This document shows, piece by piece, positions 13,011-20,031 of a stretch of 20,614 nt of DNA (positions are counted from its first letter, which is position 1; each line of letters starts with the position of its first letter). A program made the position numbers and the translations under genes. Source of the stretch: Chloroflexaceae bacterium (GTDB lineage Bacteria > Chloroflexota > Chloroflexia > Chloroflexales > Chloroflexaceae); assembly GCA_026417815.1 (NCBI GenBank), contig JAOACN010000603.1, positions 1-20,614 on the forward strand, written 5' to 3'. Under the pieces are notes generated by a model, which made no database searches, was not told where the DNA came from, and saw only the letters and a program-made list of their open reading frames with translations.

Positions 13011-15236
13011 ATGATCATCCGTTCCATGCTCGCGCTGGCGCTGCTCCTGCCCCTCGTTACGGCCAACCCGGCCTTCGCCTCGTTGCCCGCAGGCTATGGC
13101 AACCAGGCCAACGACGGCCGCCTGGCCCTCGCCACAGCCAACCCGGCCTTCGCCTCGCCGGCCTTTCGCCGGGTGTGGGAACGCACCGACTATCCGGTCC
13201 AGCAGGGTCGGGGCAACCATGCCTGGATCTGGGGACCGGGACCGTTTACCGCCGGAATCTATGAGGCGTACCAGGGCGGCGCCGAGCCGTCGCGACTGGT
13301 GCAGTACTTCGACAAGGGGCGCATGGAGATCAACGACCCCGCCGGCGATCCGCGCAACCCCTGGTTCGTCACCAGCGGCCTGCTGGCCCGCGACATGATC
13401 GATGGGCGGGTGCAGATCGGCAACGGCGATTATGTCGCCCTGCCATCGGCCCCCATCCCCGTGGCCGGCGACCCCAACGCCGCCTTCCCCACCTACGCCG
13501 ACCTGCGCGCCTACGCCCGCGCCCCGGGTCGCTTCGCCCTCGGCGATGCCGTGGCCGAGCGGCTCACCCCACAGGGCCGGGTACCGGCCCCCGAATTTGC
13601 CAACCTTGCCGCCACCCGCATCGTGCAGGTCTCTAACGGCTATGGTATTCCCCGCGCCTTCTGGGAGTTCCTGACCCGGAGCGGGACAGCCTACCGCAAT
13701 GGGCGCTTCGTGCGGGAAACGCCGCTCTTCGACTGGCTCTACATCGCCGGGTACCCGATCGCCGATGCGTTCTGGGTGCGCGTTCCCGTCGCCGGCGTGC
13801 CGCGCGACGTGATGGTGCAGCCCTTCGAGCGCCGGGTGCTGACCTACAACCCCGCCAATCCGGCACGCTTTCGTGTCGAGATGGGCAACGTGGGCCGGCA
13901 CTACTACCGCTGGGTCTACGAGTTGCCCTTCGCCGACGGACGGCAGGCGCTGATCACCGCGCCCCCCCGTGACAGTGTGGTCGGGAGTCCCCTGGTGGTG
14001 CAGGGCTTCGAGCGCGGGATCGCCTTCGAGGCGGCCATCGGCGTGCGCCTGCGCACCGCCAGTGGCCAGGTGCTGGCAACCGCCTACACCATGGTGCAGC
14101 GGCCCGACATCGGCGTCCCCGGGCCGTTCTCCGCCAGTCTGGTGTTCATCGAACCGGAAACAACCACCCCCGGCACGGTCGAGGTGGTGGTCGGATCTCC
14201 GGCCGACGGCTCTGAACAGATCATCGCCAGCCAGCCGGTGCTCATCGGCGGATTGGGCGGCGATCTGGCCCGCGCCGTGGCCCTGGTCCGCGAGGATCTG
14301 GCCGCGCGGACGGGGATCTGGCCCGAACGCCTCGGCATCCGCTTCACCGAGGACGTCACGTGGCCCGATAGTGCTCTGGGCTGCCCGGCGCCGGGCCAGG
14401 GCTATTCCCAGATGATCACCCCCGGCTTCCGGATCGTCCTCGAAGCCGCCGGGCAACCCTACGACTACCGCGCCGATCGCCGGGGCGCGCTGATCCTCTG
14501 CCAGGACCTGCGTCCCCAGGCGCCGATCGGCGCGCCGATCAGCCTGCCAGCGCGGGGCGCGGTAAGCACCCTGCCGCTCCACGTCGAGGCGCGTCTGGAG
14601 CGGGCGGGCGAACCGGTTACGCTGCACCTGTTGTTCGAAACCGGCCAGAGCCTGAGCCAGACGGTCACACCCCTGGCGGCTCCCGACGGCGGGGGCCTGG
14701 TGCTCAACAGCCTCTGGCCACCGACCGAGCCGGTGCGGATCAACACCCAGCGCGCCATTGTGCAGATCCGCGATCGTCAGGACCAGCTCCTGGCTGCCCG
14801 GCTACTGACGATCCTCAGCCCGGACGACCCGCTGGCGCGCCCGGTGGAACTCTACTGGCTGGCGGGCGAGCAACTGCGCGTCGAGCAGCGGCCCATTCCG
14901 CGAACGTTGCAGATCGGCGCCGCTACGCTGGAGCAACTCCTCTGGGGGCCGCCGCCGGGCCTGGGGCTGAGCACGGCCATCCCCACTCCGGCCGAGGTGC
15001 TGAGCTATCCCGGTCGGCAGCCCAACTGGGGCGCGCGGGTACGCCTGCGCAGCCTGGTGATCCGCGACGGGGTGGCCACCGCCGACTTCTCGGCGGAACT
15101 GCGGGCCTACGGTGGCGGCTCGGCGCGTGTCGGGGCCATTCGCCAGCAGATCGAGCGCACCCTGCGCCAGTTCCCCACCGTGCGCGAGGTGCGCATCGCG
15201 ATTGAGGGTCAAACCGAAGGGGTTTTGGAGCCGTAG
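13011..15236 (+). CDS. Secreted Gmad2/GerMN-domain protein
   Basis: 741 residues. ATG 13011 is preferred: AGGAGG lies eight bases upstream and a Sec signal peptide follows (MIIRSMLALALLLPLVTANPAFA). Next is a module common in secreted Chloroflexota proteins (about 50-305): FRRVWERTDYPV, WIWGPGPFT, LVQYFDKGRMEI, then LFDWLYIAGYPI, VQPFERRVLTYNPANP and EMGNVGRHYYRW. A Gmad2-like immunoglobulin fold spans about 311-400 (ITAPPRDSVVGSPLVVQG). A region with SALGCPAPGQGYSQMITPG (about 415-500) carries two cysteines. A GerMN domain ends the protein (about 611-735, VELYWLAGEQL...REVRIAIEG). GerMN and Gmad2 were named from spore germination proteins but also occur in non-sporulating lineages, where their role is envelope-related and unclear. 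TANPAFAS occurs twice (residues 17-24 and 42-49). Confidence 0.85.
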   Translation: MIIRSMLALALLLPLVTANPAFASLPAGYGNQANDGRLALATANPAFASPAFRRVWERTDYPVQQGRGNHAWIWGPGPFTAGIYEAYQGGAEPSRLVQYFDKGRMEINDPAGDPRNPWFVTSGLLARDMIDGRVQIGNGDYVALPSAPIPVAGDPNAAFPTYADLRAYARAPGRFALGDAVAERLTPQGRVPAPEFANLAATRIVQVSNGYGIPRAFWEFLTRSGTAYRNGRFVRETPLFDWLYIAGYPIADAFWVRVPVAGVPRDVMVQPFERRVLTYNPANPARFRVEMGNVGRHYYRWVYELPFADGRQALITAPPRDSVVGSPLVVQGFERGIAFEAAIGVRLRTASGQVLATAYTMVQRPDIGVPGPFSASLVFIEPETTTPGTVEVVVGSPADGSEQIIASQPVLIGGLGGDLARAVALVREDLAARTGIWPERLGIRFTEDVTWPDSALGCPAPGQGYSQMITPGFRIVLEAAGQPYDYRADRRGALILCQDLRPQAPIGAPISLPARGAVSTLPLHVEARLERAGEPVTLHLLFETGQSLSQTVTPLAAPDGGGLVLNSLWPPTEPVRINTQRAIVQIRDRQDQLLAARLLTILSPDDPLARPVELYWLAGEQLRVEQRPIPRTLQIGAATLEQLLWGPPPGLGLSTAIPTPAEVLSYPGRQPNWGARVRLRSLVIRDGVATADFSAELRAYGGGSARVGAIRQQIERTLRQFPTVREVRIAIEGQTEGVLEP

Positions 15237-15254
15237 CCCCACGGGGAAGTGTGG

Positions 15255-15288
15255 CAGGGAGGGTCTCAGGGCGGGCTGGCCCTCCCTG
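15255..15288. repeat. Hairpin after the secreted-protein gene
   Basis: CAGGGAGGG at 15255-15263 pairs perfectly with CCCTCCCTG at 15280-15288 across a 16-base loop. It resembles the GGGAGGGC repeat arm. Seven A residues follow on the plus strand, so it is not a standard terminator for the upstream gene. Confidence 0.6.
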
Positions 15289-15407
15289 AAAAAAACCTTC
15301 TTCGCACCCTATGCGGGGCCGCAAGCCCGGCTTGCAAGCACTCAGGGGAACCCTGTAACGCAACCCCGGGGTTGCGCCACAGAAAACGATACGCAGGAGG
15401 AACCGTG

Positions 15408-16280
15408 ATGGAGCCACACTACGAACGGATCTCGCGGAGCCTGGTGGCGCGCCACCCCAGGCCGATCGGGGTGGTCGAGTTTTACGGCGGTCAGTTCTTC
15501 GGCCAGCTTCCGGCGACGAGTTACGACTACTTCCTGGGCATGCTCTTCCGCGCCGGGTACACGATCATCGCCGTGCCCTTCACCTTCGGCTTCAACCACG
15601 CCGAGATCGCCGAGATCCTGCTCATCGAGCGCGACCTGGTGCGCGCGGAACTACCCGAACTGGCCGGCGTCCCCCATTTCTGGGTCGGCCACAGTCTGGG
15701 CTGCAAGTTCATCGCCCTGCTCGAGGCCAGCACCGACCCGGTCAGCGGGATGTTCGCGCCTCCCGGTCTCGCCACCGCTGGCATCCGGCGCGGCATTCTC
15801 GACGAACCCTCGCTGCTGATGGCCCCGGACATCGGCGATACCGACTCGGCGCTGCCGGTGCCGATTTTACCAGGCATCCTCGACGCCCTGGGCCTCGGCG
15901 TGCGCCCTACCCGCGCCGAAATGCAGCGCCTGGTCATCGAAAGCAACCTGTTTAACCTGACGGCGCTGATCTCCTTCGATCGCGACCGCGTGGCCGGCAA
16001 CGCCTCCGAGCCGCCCGAGACAAGCGATGTGGCCTGGTTCCTCCACACCCTTGGCGCGCGCCCCGAGGGACGCCTGCTCCACGAAGAACTGCGAGGCGGC
16101 CACCTGGCGCCCTTCGGCATTCGCTTCGGCGATGTGGTGTTCGAACTGGACCCGCGGCCTGGATTTCCCCCGGCGGAACCGCCCGCCGAACTGGAGGTCA
16201 CCGCGGTGCGACTGTTGAGCGAGCTCGATCGGCGCCGGGCCGTGGCCGTGCAGCAGCGGCTGAGCGCGCGAACGGCCTGA
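15408..16280 (+). CDS. DUF1350-like alpha/beta hydrolase
   Basis: 290 residues. The start is set by GCAGGAGG at 15393-15400, seven bases before ATG 15408; the overlapping GTG at 15405 is less well spaced. The protein has an alpha/beta-hydrolase layout: strand GVVEFYGGQFFG near the N-terminus (the DUF1350 hallmark of gene products found in cyanobacteria, plants and Chloroflexota), the nucleophile elbow GHSLGCK with Ser96, and a late GGHLAPFG whose His is the likely catalytic base. DUF1350 proteins have no assigned substrate. It has no signal peptide or membrane segment, so it should be cytoplasmic. It stands alone, 171 bases after the secreted-protein gene, and converges with the FtsB-like gene. 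I cannot infer a pathway. Confidence 0.82.
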   Translation: MEPHYERISRSLVARHPRPIGVVEFYGGQFFGQLPATSYDYFLGMLFRAGYTIIAVPFTFGFNHAEIAEILLIERDLVRAELPELAGVPHFWVGHSLGCKFIALLEASTDPVSGMFAPPGLATAGIRRGILDEPSLLMAPDIGDTDSALPVPILPGILDALGLGVRPTRAEMQRLVIESNLFNLTALISFDRDRVAGNASEPPETSDVAWFLHTLGARPEGRLLHEELRGGHLAPFGIRFGDVVFELDPRPGFPPAEPPAELEVTAVRLLSELDRRRAVAVQQRLSARTA

Positions 16281-16424
16281 TGCGGCTTTGCCGCTGCCGG
16301 CTTACCGCAGGGCACGCGGAGGAGCGCCGGGGATGGATTGCTCGAAGCCCTCCGCGCCCGCCGCGGTGAGCGCGTGTCTGGTGCAGGTGAAGCCTATCAG
16401 GAGGGGGCCAGGTTCCCCTTCCGT

Positions 16425-16943
16425 TCAACCTGGCCTGGACGGCGGAAAGAGGGCCAGCCACCACAGTTGCCAGTTCTGGACCGGTGGCGAAGCGGCTTCG
16501 GGGGCAGGCGTCTCCGCGGTCACGGATGGCGGAGGAGCAGCGGGAGCGTCCCGGGGAAAAATCACCACATCGCCCTCACGGGCGTAGCCGAGCTGTTCAC
16601 GGGCGATCCGCTCGGCGTACACATCGGACTCCGTGAACGCCACGGCGCCCTCGAGCACCGCATTCTCCGCCTTGATGCGCGCGACCTCCGCTTCCAACTC
16701 GGCGCGGCGGCTCTCCAGGCGGGCGCCCTGGAGCACCTGGCCGACAAAATTGGCGGCCAGCAGGGCGATGAGCATCAGCATGATCCCGCCAAGGACCAGG
16801 GAGAGCACCGAAACCCCTTGCAACCGGGACAACCCGCGCAACTGCGGGAACGCATGCCGCCCGCTCCGGGCTGCCGGGCGACGCCGCGGTGGAGGACCGA
16901 AGATGCGGCGAGTGGCATGCTGCAGGCGTCGCTTCATAGGCAT
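16425..16943 (-). CDS. FtsB/DivIC-like septum formation protein
   Basis: 172 residues from ATG 16943; ATG 16937 two codons on is equally possible. It has a basic N-terminal cytoplasmic segment (1-40, many Arg), one membrane helix (about 44-70, VLSLVLGGIMLMLIALLAANFV), a coiled coil (about 75-103, SRRAELEAEVARIKAENAVLEG), then the family motif YAERIAREQLGYAREGDVVIF (109-129). A Pro/Ala-rich linker and an aromatic tail (NWQLWWLALF) follow. This is the bitopic topology of FtsB/DivIC, which bridges early and late division proteins. At 172 residues it is longer than the roughly 100 of E. coli FtsB because of both tails. It lies 122 bases downstream of the bactofilin gene on the same strand, and the two may be co-transcribed. 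Confidence 0.87.
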   Translation of the reverse strand: MPMKRRLQHATRRIFGPPPRRRPAARSGRHAFPQLRGLSRLQGVSVLSLVLGGIMLMLIALLAANFVGQVLQGARLESRRAELEAEVARIKAENAVLEGAVAFTESDVYAERIAREQLGYAREGDVVIFPRDAPAAPPPSVTAETPAPEAASPPVQNWQLWWLALFPPSRPG

Positions 16944-17065
16944 AGGTAGAGGTCCAGGAGCGCGGGGGTCGCGCAGGTCACCCGGGCAGGCAGTGGCCCC
17001 TGGCCCGCGACAGAAGCGGTTCCCGGCTGCGCTACCGGGTCATTTCCAACGCCGATCAAACCCGG

Positions 17066-17479
17066 TCAACTTTCACTCGGGCGCGGCGCTTCGAGCAAGA
17101 GTGGCTCGTCAATGTTGGTGGTCATGGCGCTCTGGCCGCGGAAGAGACCACCTGGCTCGATGTGCAGCGCCGCAGTGGTGATGTCGCCCCACACCTTGCC
17201 GGTCGGCGAGATCTCCAGTTGCTCCACGGCGGTAATCTCTCCCTTGACCGCGCCAGAGACATGGACATTCTGAGCCTTGATCGTCGCGATCACCCGGCCG
17301 GTCTCGCCGATAATCAGGTTCCCCAGCACCTCGATATCGCCCTCGACCGATCCGTCAATACGGATATTGCCATCGGACGTCAGGGTGCCCTGGAAACGGG
17401 TATTGGCGCCGATGATTGTTTCAGGCTTGCCATTCATTGTCGGGGGAGCAGGCTGGGATCTCCTATTGCTGCCGAACAT
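17066..17479 (-). CDS. Bactofilin (polymer-forming cytoskeletal protein)
   Basis: 137 residues. A short disordered head (MFGSNRRSQPAPPTMNGKPE) precedes a right-handed beta-helix core (about 22-117) with repeating six-residue turns: TRFQGTLTSDGNIRIDGSVEGDIEVLGNLIIGE, NVHVSGAVKGEI, LEISPTGKVWGDI, LHIEPGGLFRGQ. A short acidic tail follows. Bactofilins polymerise without nucleotide into filaments that organise cell-envelope enzymes, shape or, in some species, polar structures. ATG 17479 has GAGGAGG about ten bases upstream. A strong promoter lies 80 bases upstream, between this gene and pdxH. The neighbouring FtsB-like gene supports a cell-shape or division role here, but the client protein is unknown. 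Confidence 0.95.
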   Translation of the reverse strand: MFGSNRRSQPAPPTMNGKPETIIGANTRFQGTLTSDGNIRIDGSVEGDIEVLGNLIIGETGRVIATIKAQNVHVSGAVKGEITAVEQLEISPTGKVWGDITTAALHIEPGGLFRGQSAMTTNIDEPLLLEAPRPSES

Positions 17480-17558
17480 GCTTGCGCGTCCTCCTCAGTT
17501 TGCCCCGAATGCGCGACGCGCCCCGCGCAGCGGCGCGCAGGCTGTCAACGCTTGACTG

Positions 17559-17587
17559 ATTATAAACCACCTGGGGGCCAGAGGCAA
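17559..17587 (-). promoter_or_regulatory. Promoter of the bactofilin gene
   Basis: On the minus strand TTGCCT (plus coordinates 17582-17587) is followed after 17 bases by a perfect TATAAT (17559-17564). Transcription should start near 17552, giving a leader of about 72 bases. The -35 begins five bases after the pdxH stop codon, so the bactofilin is transcribed independently of pdxH. Confidence 0.8.
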
Positions 17588-17591
17588 ACGT

Positions 17592-18230
17592 TCAGGGCGC
17601 CAGGCGTTCGATCAACCAGCCCCCGTCCGGCGCGCGCCGGTAGCGAAGGCGGTCGTGAAGCCGATTGGGGCGCCCCTGCCAGAACTCCAACCACTCCGGC
17701 TTCACGCGGTAGCCGCCCCACCAGGCCGGGCGCGGCACCGGCCCCTCGCCAAAGCGCCGGGTCACCTCCGCCAGCCGCGCCTCCAGCTCGGCGCGCCCGG
17801 CGATCACCCGGCTCTGCGGCGATACCCAGGCCCCTAGCTGCGCGCCCAGGGGCCGGCTGGCGAAGTAGGCGTCGGACTCGCTCTCCGCCACCCGCGCGGC
17901 TGCCCCCTCGATACGCACCTGCCGCTCCAGCTCCGGCCAGTAAAAGACCAGCGCCGCCAGTCCCGTGGCGTCCAGGTCAATGCCCTTCGGGCTTTCATAG
18001 TTGGTGTAGAAGACGAATCCGTCGGCGTCGAAGCCCTTGAGCAGCACCGTCCGCGCCGAGGGACGCCCGTCGCGGCTCACCGTGGCAAGCGTCATCGCGT
18101 TTGGCTCCACCAACCCGGCCCCGACCGCCTCTTCGAACCAGAGCTGAAACTGCGCGATCGGATCGGCGCGCACCTCACGCTCATCGAGCCCGCGCAACTG
18201 GTACTCTTTTCGCAGTTCCTCGAAACCCAT
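17592..18230 (-). CDS. pdxH: Pyridoxamine 5'-phosphate oxidase
   Basis: 212 residues, the usual length. It oxidises pyridoxamine or pyridoxine 5'-phosphate to pyridoxal 5'-phosphate using FMN and oxygen, the last step of vitamin B6 synthesis and salvage. Family features in order: RKEYQLRGLDE (substrate-side N-terminal segment), ARTVLLKGFD (Arg60-Lys65, FMN binding), YTNYESPKG (Ser80, Lys82), RQVRIEG, YFASRPLGAQLGAWVS, and the C-terminal RLHDRLRYRR...RLAP with Arg190, His192 and Arg194. All are intact. GGGAGGGG lies just before ATG 18230. No neighbour belongs to B6 metabolism, which is usual for pdxH. Dependence on oxygen suggests at least a facultatively aerobic organism. Confidence 0.96.
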   Translation of the reverse strand: MGFEELRKEYQLRGLDEREVRADPIAQFQLWFEEAVGAGLVEPNAMTLATVSRDGRPSARTVLLKGFDADGFVFYTNYESPKGIDLDATGLAALVFYWPELERQVRIEGAAARVAESESDAYFASRPLGAQLGAWVSPQSRVIAGRAELEARLAEVTRRFGEGPVPRPAWWGGYRVKPEWLEFWQGRPNRLHDRLRYRRAPDGGWLIERLAP

Positions 18231-18636
18231 GGGTCCCCTCCCGTTGATTGGGATGCGCCTCTACTACGGTTGGACGTATCCTGACTGGCGGGCCGGAGGG
18301 GGCTGTCACCCCGGCCCCCTCGCGGAGTTTGCCCGCCACGCAGACGCAAGATTCCTCGCTCCGCTCGGAATGACCGGGTTGCCGGCGTACCAACTCCAGC
18401 CGCTGTATATACTATACCGAGACTTCGCCTCCGTGGACCTTCGTCCCTGCCAATCATCAGGCAGGGGCGCGGGGAAGCCTGGTTTCCCCCCATCCCGCCA
18501 CCGACAGAATGATGGAAAGGGTTTTCCTGGGAGAGGAAAGCCCTCCCATCAGGCAGGGGCAATGACGGCACGACAAAGCGTTCCCCTGGGAGGGCGCGGG
18601 CCTCGGAACATCTTCCAGGCGGGGCCGGCGGGGACG
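18231..18636. repeat. Repeat-rich 406-base gap
   Basis: No credible gene. Contents: 18346-18375 carries GATTCCTCGCTCCGCTCGG followed by AATGACC, a dispersed element whose translation gives the familiar spurious SerGluArgSerGluGluSer string. The minus strand at about 18407-18420 has GGTATAGTATATAC, a possible pdxH -10 without a good -35. GGGGAAGCCTGGTTTCCCC lies at 18471-18489 in inverted orientation (flank CAGGCAGGGGCG at 18459-18470). TGGGAG/CTCCCA arms are at 18528-18548, and a decayed GGGAGGGC arm is at 18588-18595. Confidence 0.75.
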
Positions 18637-19881
18637 TTATACGCTTCGATCCAGGTGGTCTGGCGCGGGGAGGGTATGGGCGCGGCGGCGCTCCAGGGCC
18701 TCGGCGTAGATGGCTTCCAGGACGCGGATGGAACGCTCCCAGGAGAGCTCGGCCACGGCGCGGGCGCGGGCGGCGGCGCCGAGCCGGGCGGCCAGGTCGC
18801 GGTCATCGAGGGCCAGTTCCAGTCTGGCCGCCAGGTCGTCGGCGTCGCCGTGGCGGGCGTAGAGACCCGTATCGCCGAGGATCTCGCGGGCCACCGGGGT
18901 GTCGAAGGCCACGGTGGGCAACCCCATGGCCATATAGTTGGCGATCTTGCCGTTGCCTTCGGTAAGGCTCATCTTCGGGGCCACCGCCACCTCGCCCAGG
19001 GCCAGATAGGCGTGCAGGTCGCGGTAAATGATCCGCCCGGGCAGGGTGACATGATCGGCGACCCCCAGGCTCTCGGCGTAGCGGCGGTAGCTATGGGGGT
19101 CGGGATGGCCCATAATCAGGAAGTGGACCTCGGGCCGACGGGCGGTGAGGATGCGGGCGGTGTCGATCAGCAGGTTGGTGCCCTGGTAGGGGGCCAGCAG
19201 GCCGATGTAGACGATGATCCGCCGTCCTTCGGGAATGCCGAGCTGGGCGCGCAGTTCGGCCCGTTGCGCGGCCCAGGCCGGCGAGCCATCGTAGGGGCGG
19301 AAGCGGTCGGTATCCACCCCGTCGGGGATCACGTGCAACCGCTCGGGCGCCACCGACCCGTCGCGGCGCAGCAACGCCGCCGCGTTGCGGGTCGAAGTGG
19401 TGACCGCGTCGGCGCGGCGGTTGAGGCTCCGTTCCAGGCGCGTCAGCGGCAAAAAGAGGGGATTGCGCGCCGAGATGAAGCCATGGTCGAGCATCTCGCT
19501 GGTCATGCTCCCCTGGTAATCGAGAATGAGGGGCCGGTTGAGCATGCGCTGCAGCGGCAGGGCGATCGCCGCGGCTTCGTGGGTGTGGGCATGCAGAATG
19601 TCCGGTCGCACCTCCAGGGCCACCCGCAGGGCGCGCCAGGCCAGGCCCACGTCCAGGTAAAGTTTGTGGCGCGACGAGCCGACCACCGCTCGCTTGATCC
19701 AGGGCACGTCCCAGGAGCGACGAATGTCGAGGCCGGGCATGTCATCGCCGTTGTGGTAGGTTGCCAGCACCAGGCGGTGGCCGCGCCGTTGCAGCGTTCG
19801 GGCCTCTTCCCAGATCCGCACGTGGTTGCCGTAATCCGAGAAGAAGCTGGTGGAGGCGATCATCAGGATGGTGTAGGCCAT
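18637..19881 (-). CDS. GT4-like (GT-B) glycosyltransferase
   Basis: 414 residues. The N-terminal Rossmann half has the acceptor-side motif YGNHVRIWEEARTLQRRGH (17-35), DILHAHTHE and LDYQGSMTSEM. The second half has VIPDGVDTDRFRP (184-196), VYIGLLAPYQG (224-234) and the donor-binding stretch SLTEGNGKIANYMAMGLPTVAFD (305-327). Glu308 is present, but the glutamate usual before YMAMG is Asn315. This is a retaining GT-B enzyme of the group 1 (GT4) type that transfers a sugar from a nucleotide donor, probably for exopolysaccharide, glycolipid or cell-wall glycan. Sugar and acceptor cannot be told. There is no membrane segment; it would be peripheral or cytoplasmic. It has its own extended -10 promoter, divergent from rex. 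It lies upstream of pdxH on the same strand but is separated from it by 406 bases. Confidence 0.9.
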   Translation of the reverse strand: MAYTILMIASTSFFSDYGNHVRIWEEARTLQRRGHRLVLATYHNGDDMPGLDIRRSWDVPWIKRAVVGSSRHKLYLDVGLAWRALRVALEVRPDILHAHTHEAAAIALPLQRMLNRPLILDYQGSMTSEMLDHGFISARNPLFLPLTRLERSLNRRADAVTTSTRNAAALLRRDGSVAPERLHVIPDGVDTDRFRPYDGSPAWAAQRAELRAQLGIPEGRRIIVYIGLLAPYQGTNLLIDTARILTARRPEVHFLIMGHPDPHSYRRYAESLGVADHVTLPGRIIYRDLHAYLALGEVAVAPKMSLTEGNGKIANYMAMGLPTVAFDTPVAREILGDTGLYARHGDADDLAARLELALDDRDLAARLGAAARARAVAELSWERSIRVLEAIYAEALERRRAHTLPAPDHLDRSV

Positions 19882-19920
19882 GGCGCGCGAGAACCCCGGA
19901 AGCCGCGATAAAACCGCGCT

Positions 19921-19929
19921 ATTGTAGCA
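19921..19929 (-). promoter_or_regulatory. Extended -10 promoter of the glycosyltransferase gene
   Basis: On the minus strand the sequence reads TGCTACAAT, an extended -10 (TG, one base, TACAAT). The -35 region (TGGCGC, 17 bases upstream) is poor, as is common with extended -10 promoters. The expected transcript start is about 33 bases before ATG 19881. Confidence 0.6.
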
Positions 19930-19965
19930 CGAGCGGCGCTATCGCGCCACGGCGCATCGTTGCGC

Positions 19966-19995
19966 TTGACACGGCCCAAAAGCTCGTGCTACACT
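19966..19995 (+). promoter_or_regulatory. Promoter of rex
   Basis: A perfect TTGACA at 19966-19971 is followed after 18 bases by TACACT at 19990-19995, which also carries an upstream TG (TGCTACACT). The start codon GTG is at 20032, about 30 bases after the expected transcript start. Confidence 0.75.
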
Positions 19996-20001
19996 TCACA
20001 A
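19984..20001. promoter_or_regulatory. Candidate Rex operator
   Basis: TCGTGCTACACTTCACAA is an 18-base imperfect palindrome: the outer arms TCGTG and CACAA differ from perfect symmetry at one position, and it fits the general Rex-box form TTGTG-N8-CACAA. It covers the -10 of the rex promoter, so bound Rex would block its own transcription. Functional assignment is inference. Confidence 0.55.
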
Positions 20002-20031
20002 AACGTACAGCCTGACCCTCTGGAGGCGCCT

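Noticed and set aside
13005..14627. 540-codon minus-strand frame opposite the secreted protein
   Set aside because: Composition is that of an antisense frame, rich in His, Gly, Gln and Asp, while the plus strand shows a signal peptide and domains.
15255..15295. Intrinsic terminator after the secreted-protein gene
   Set aside because: The hairpin is followed by A residues, not T residues, on the coding strand; it fits the repeat family better.
18229..19911. 560-codon plus-strand frame opposite the glycosyltransferase
   Set aside because: Begins in repeat DNA and mirrors the glycosyltransferase gene; repetitive Gly/His/Gln-rich translation.
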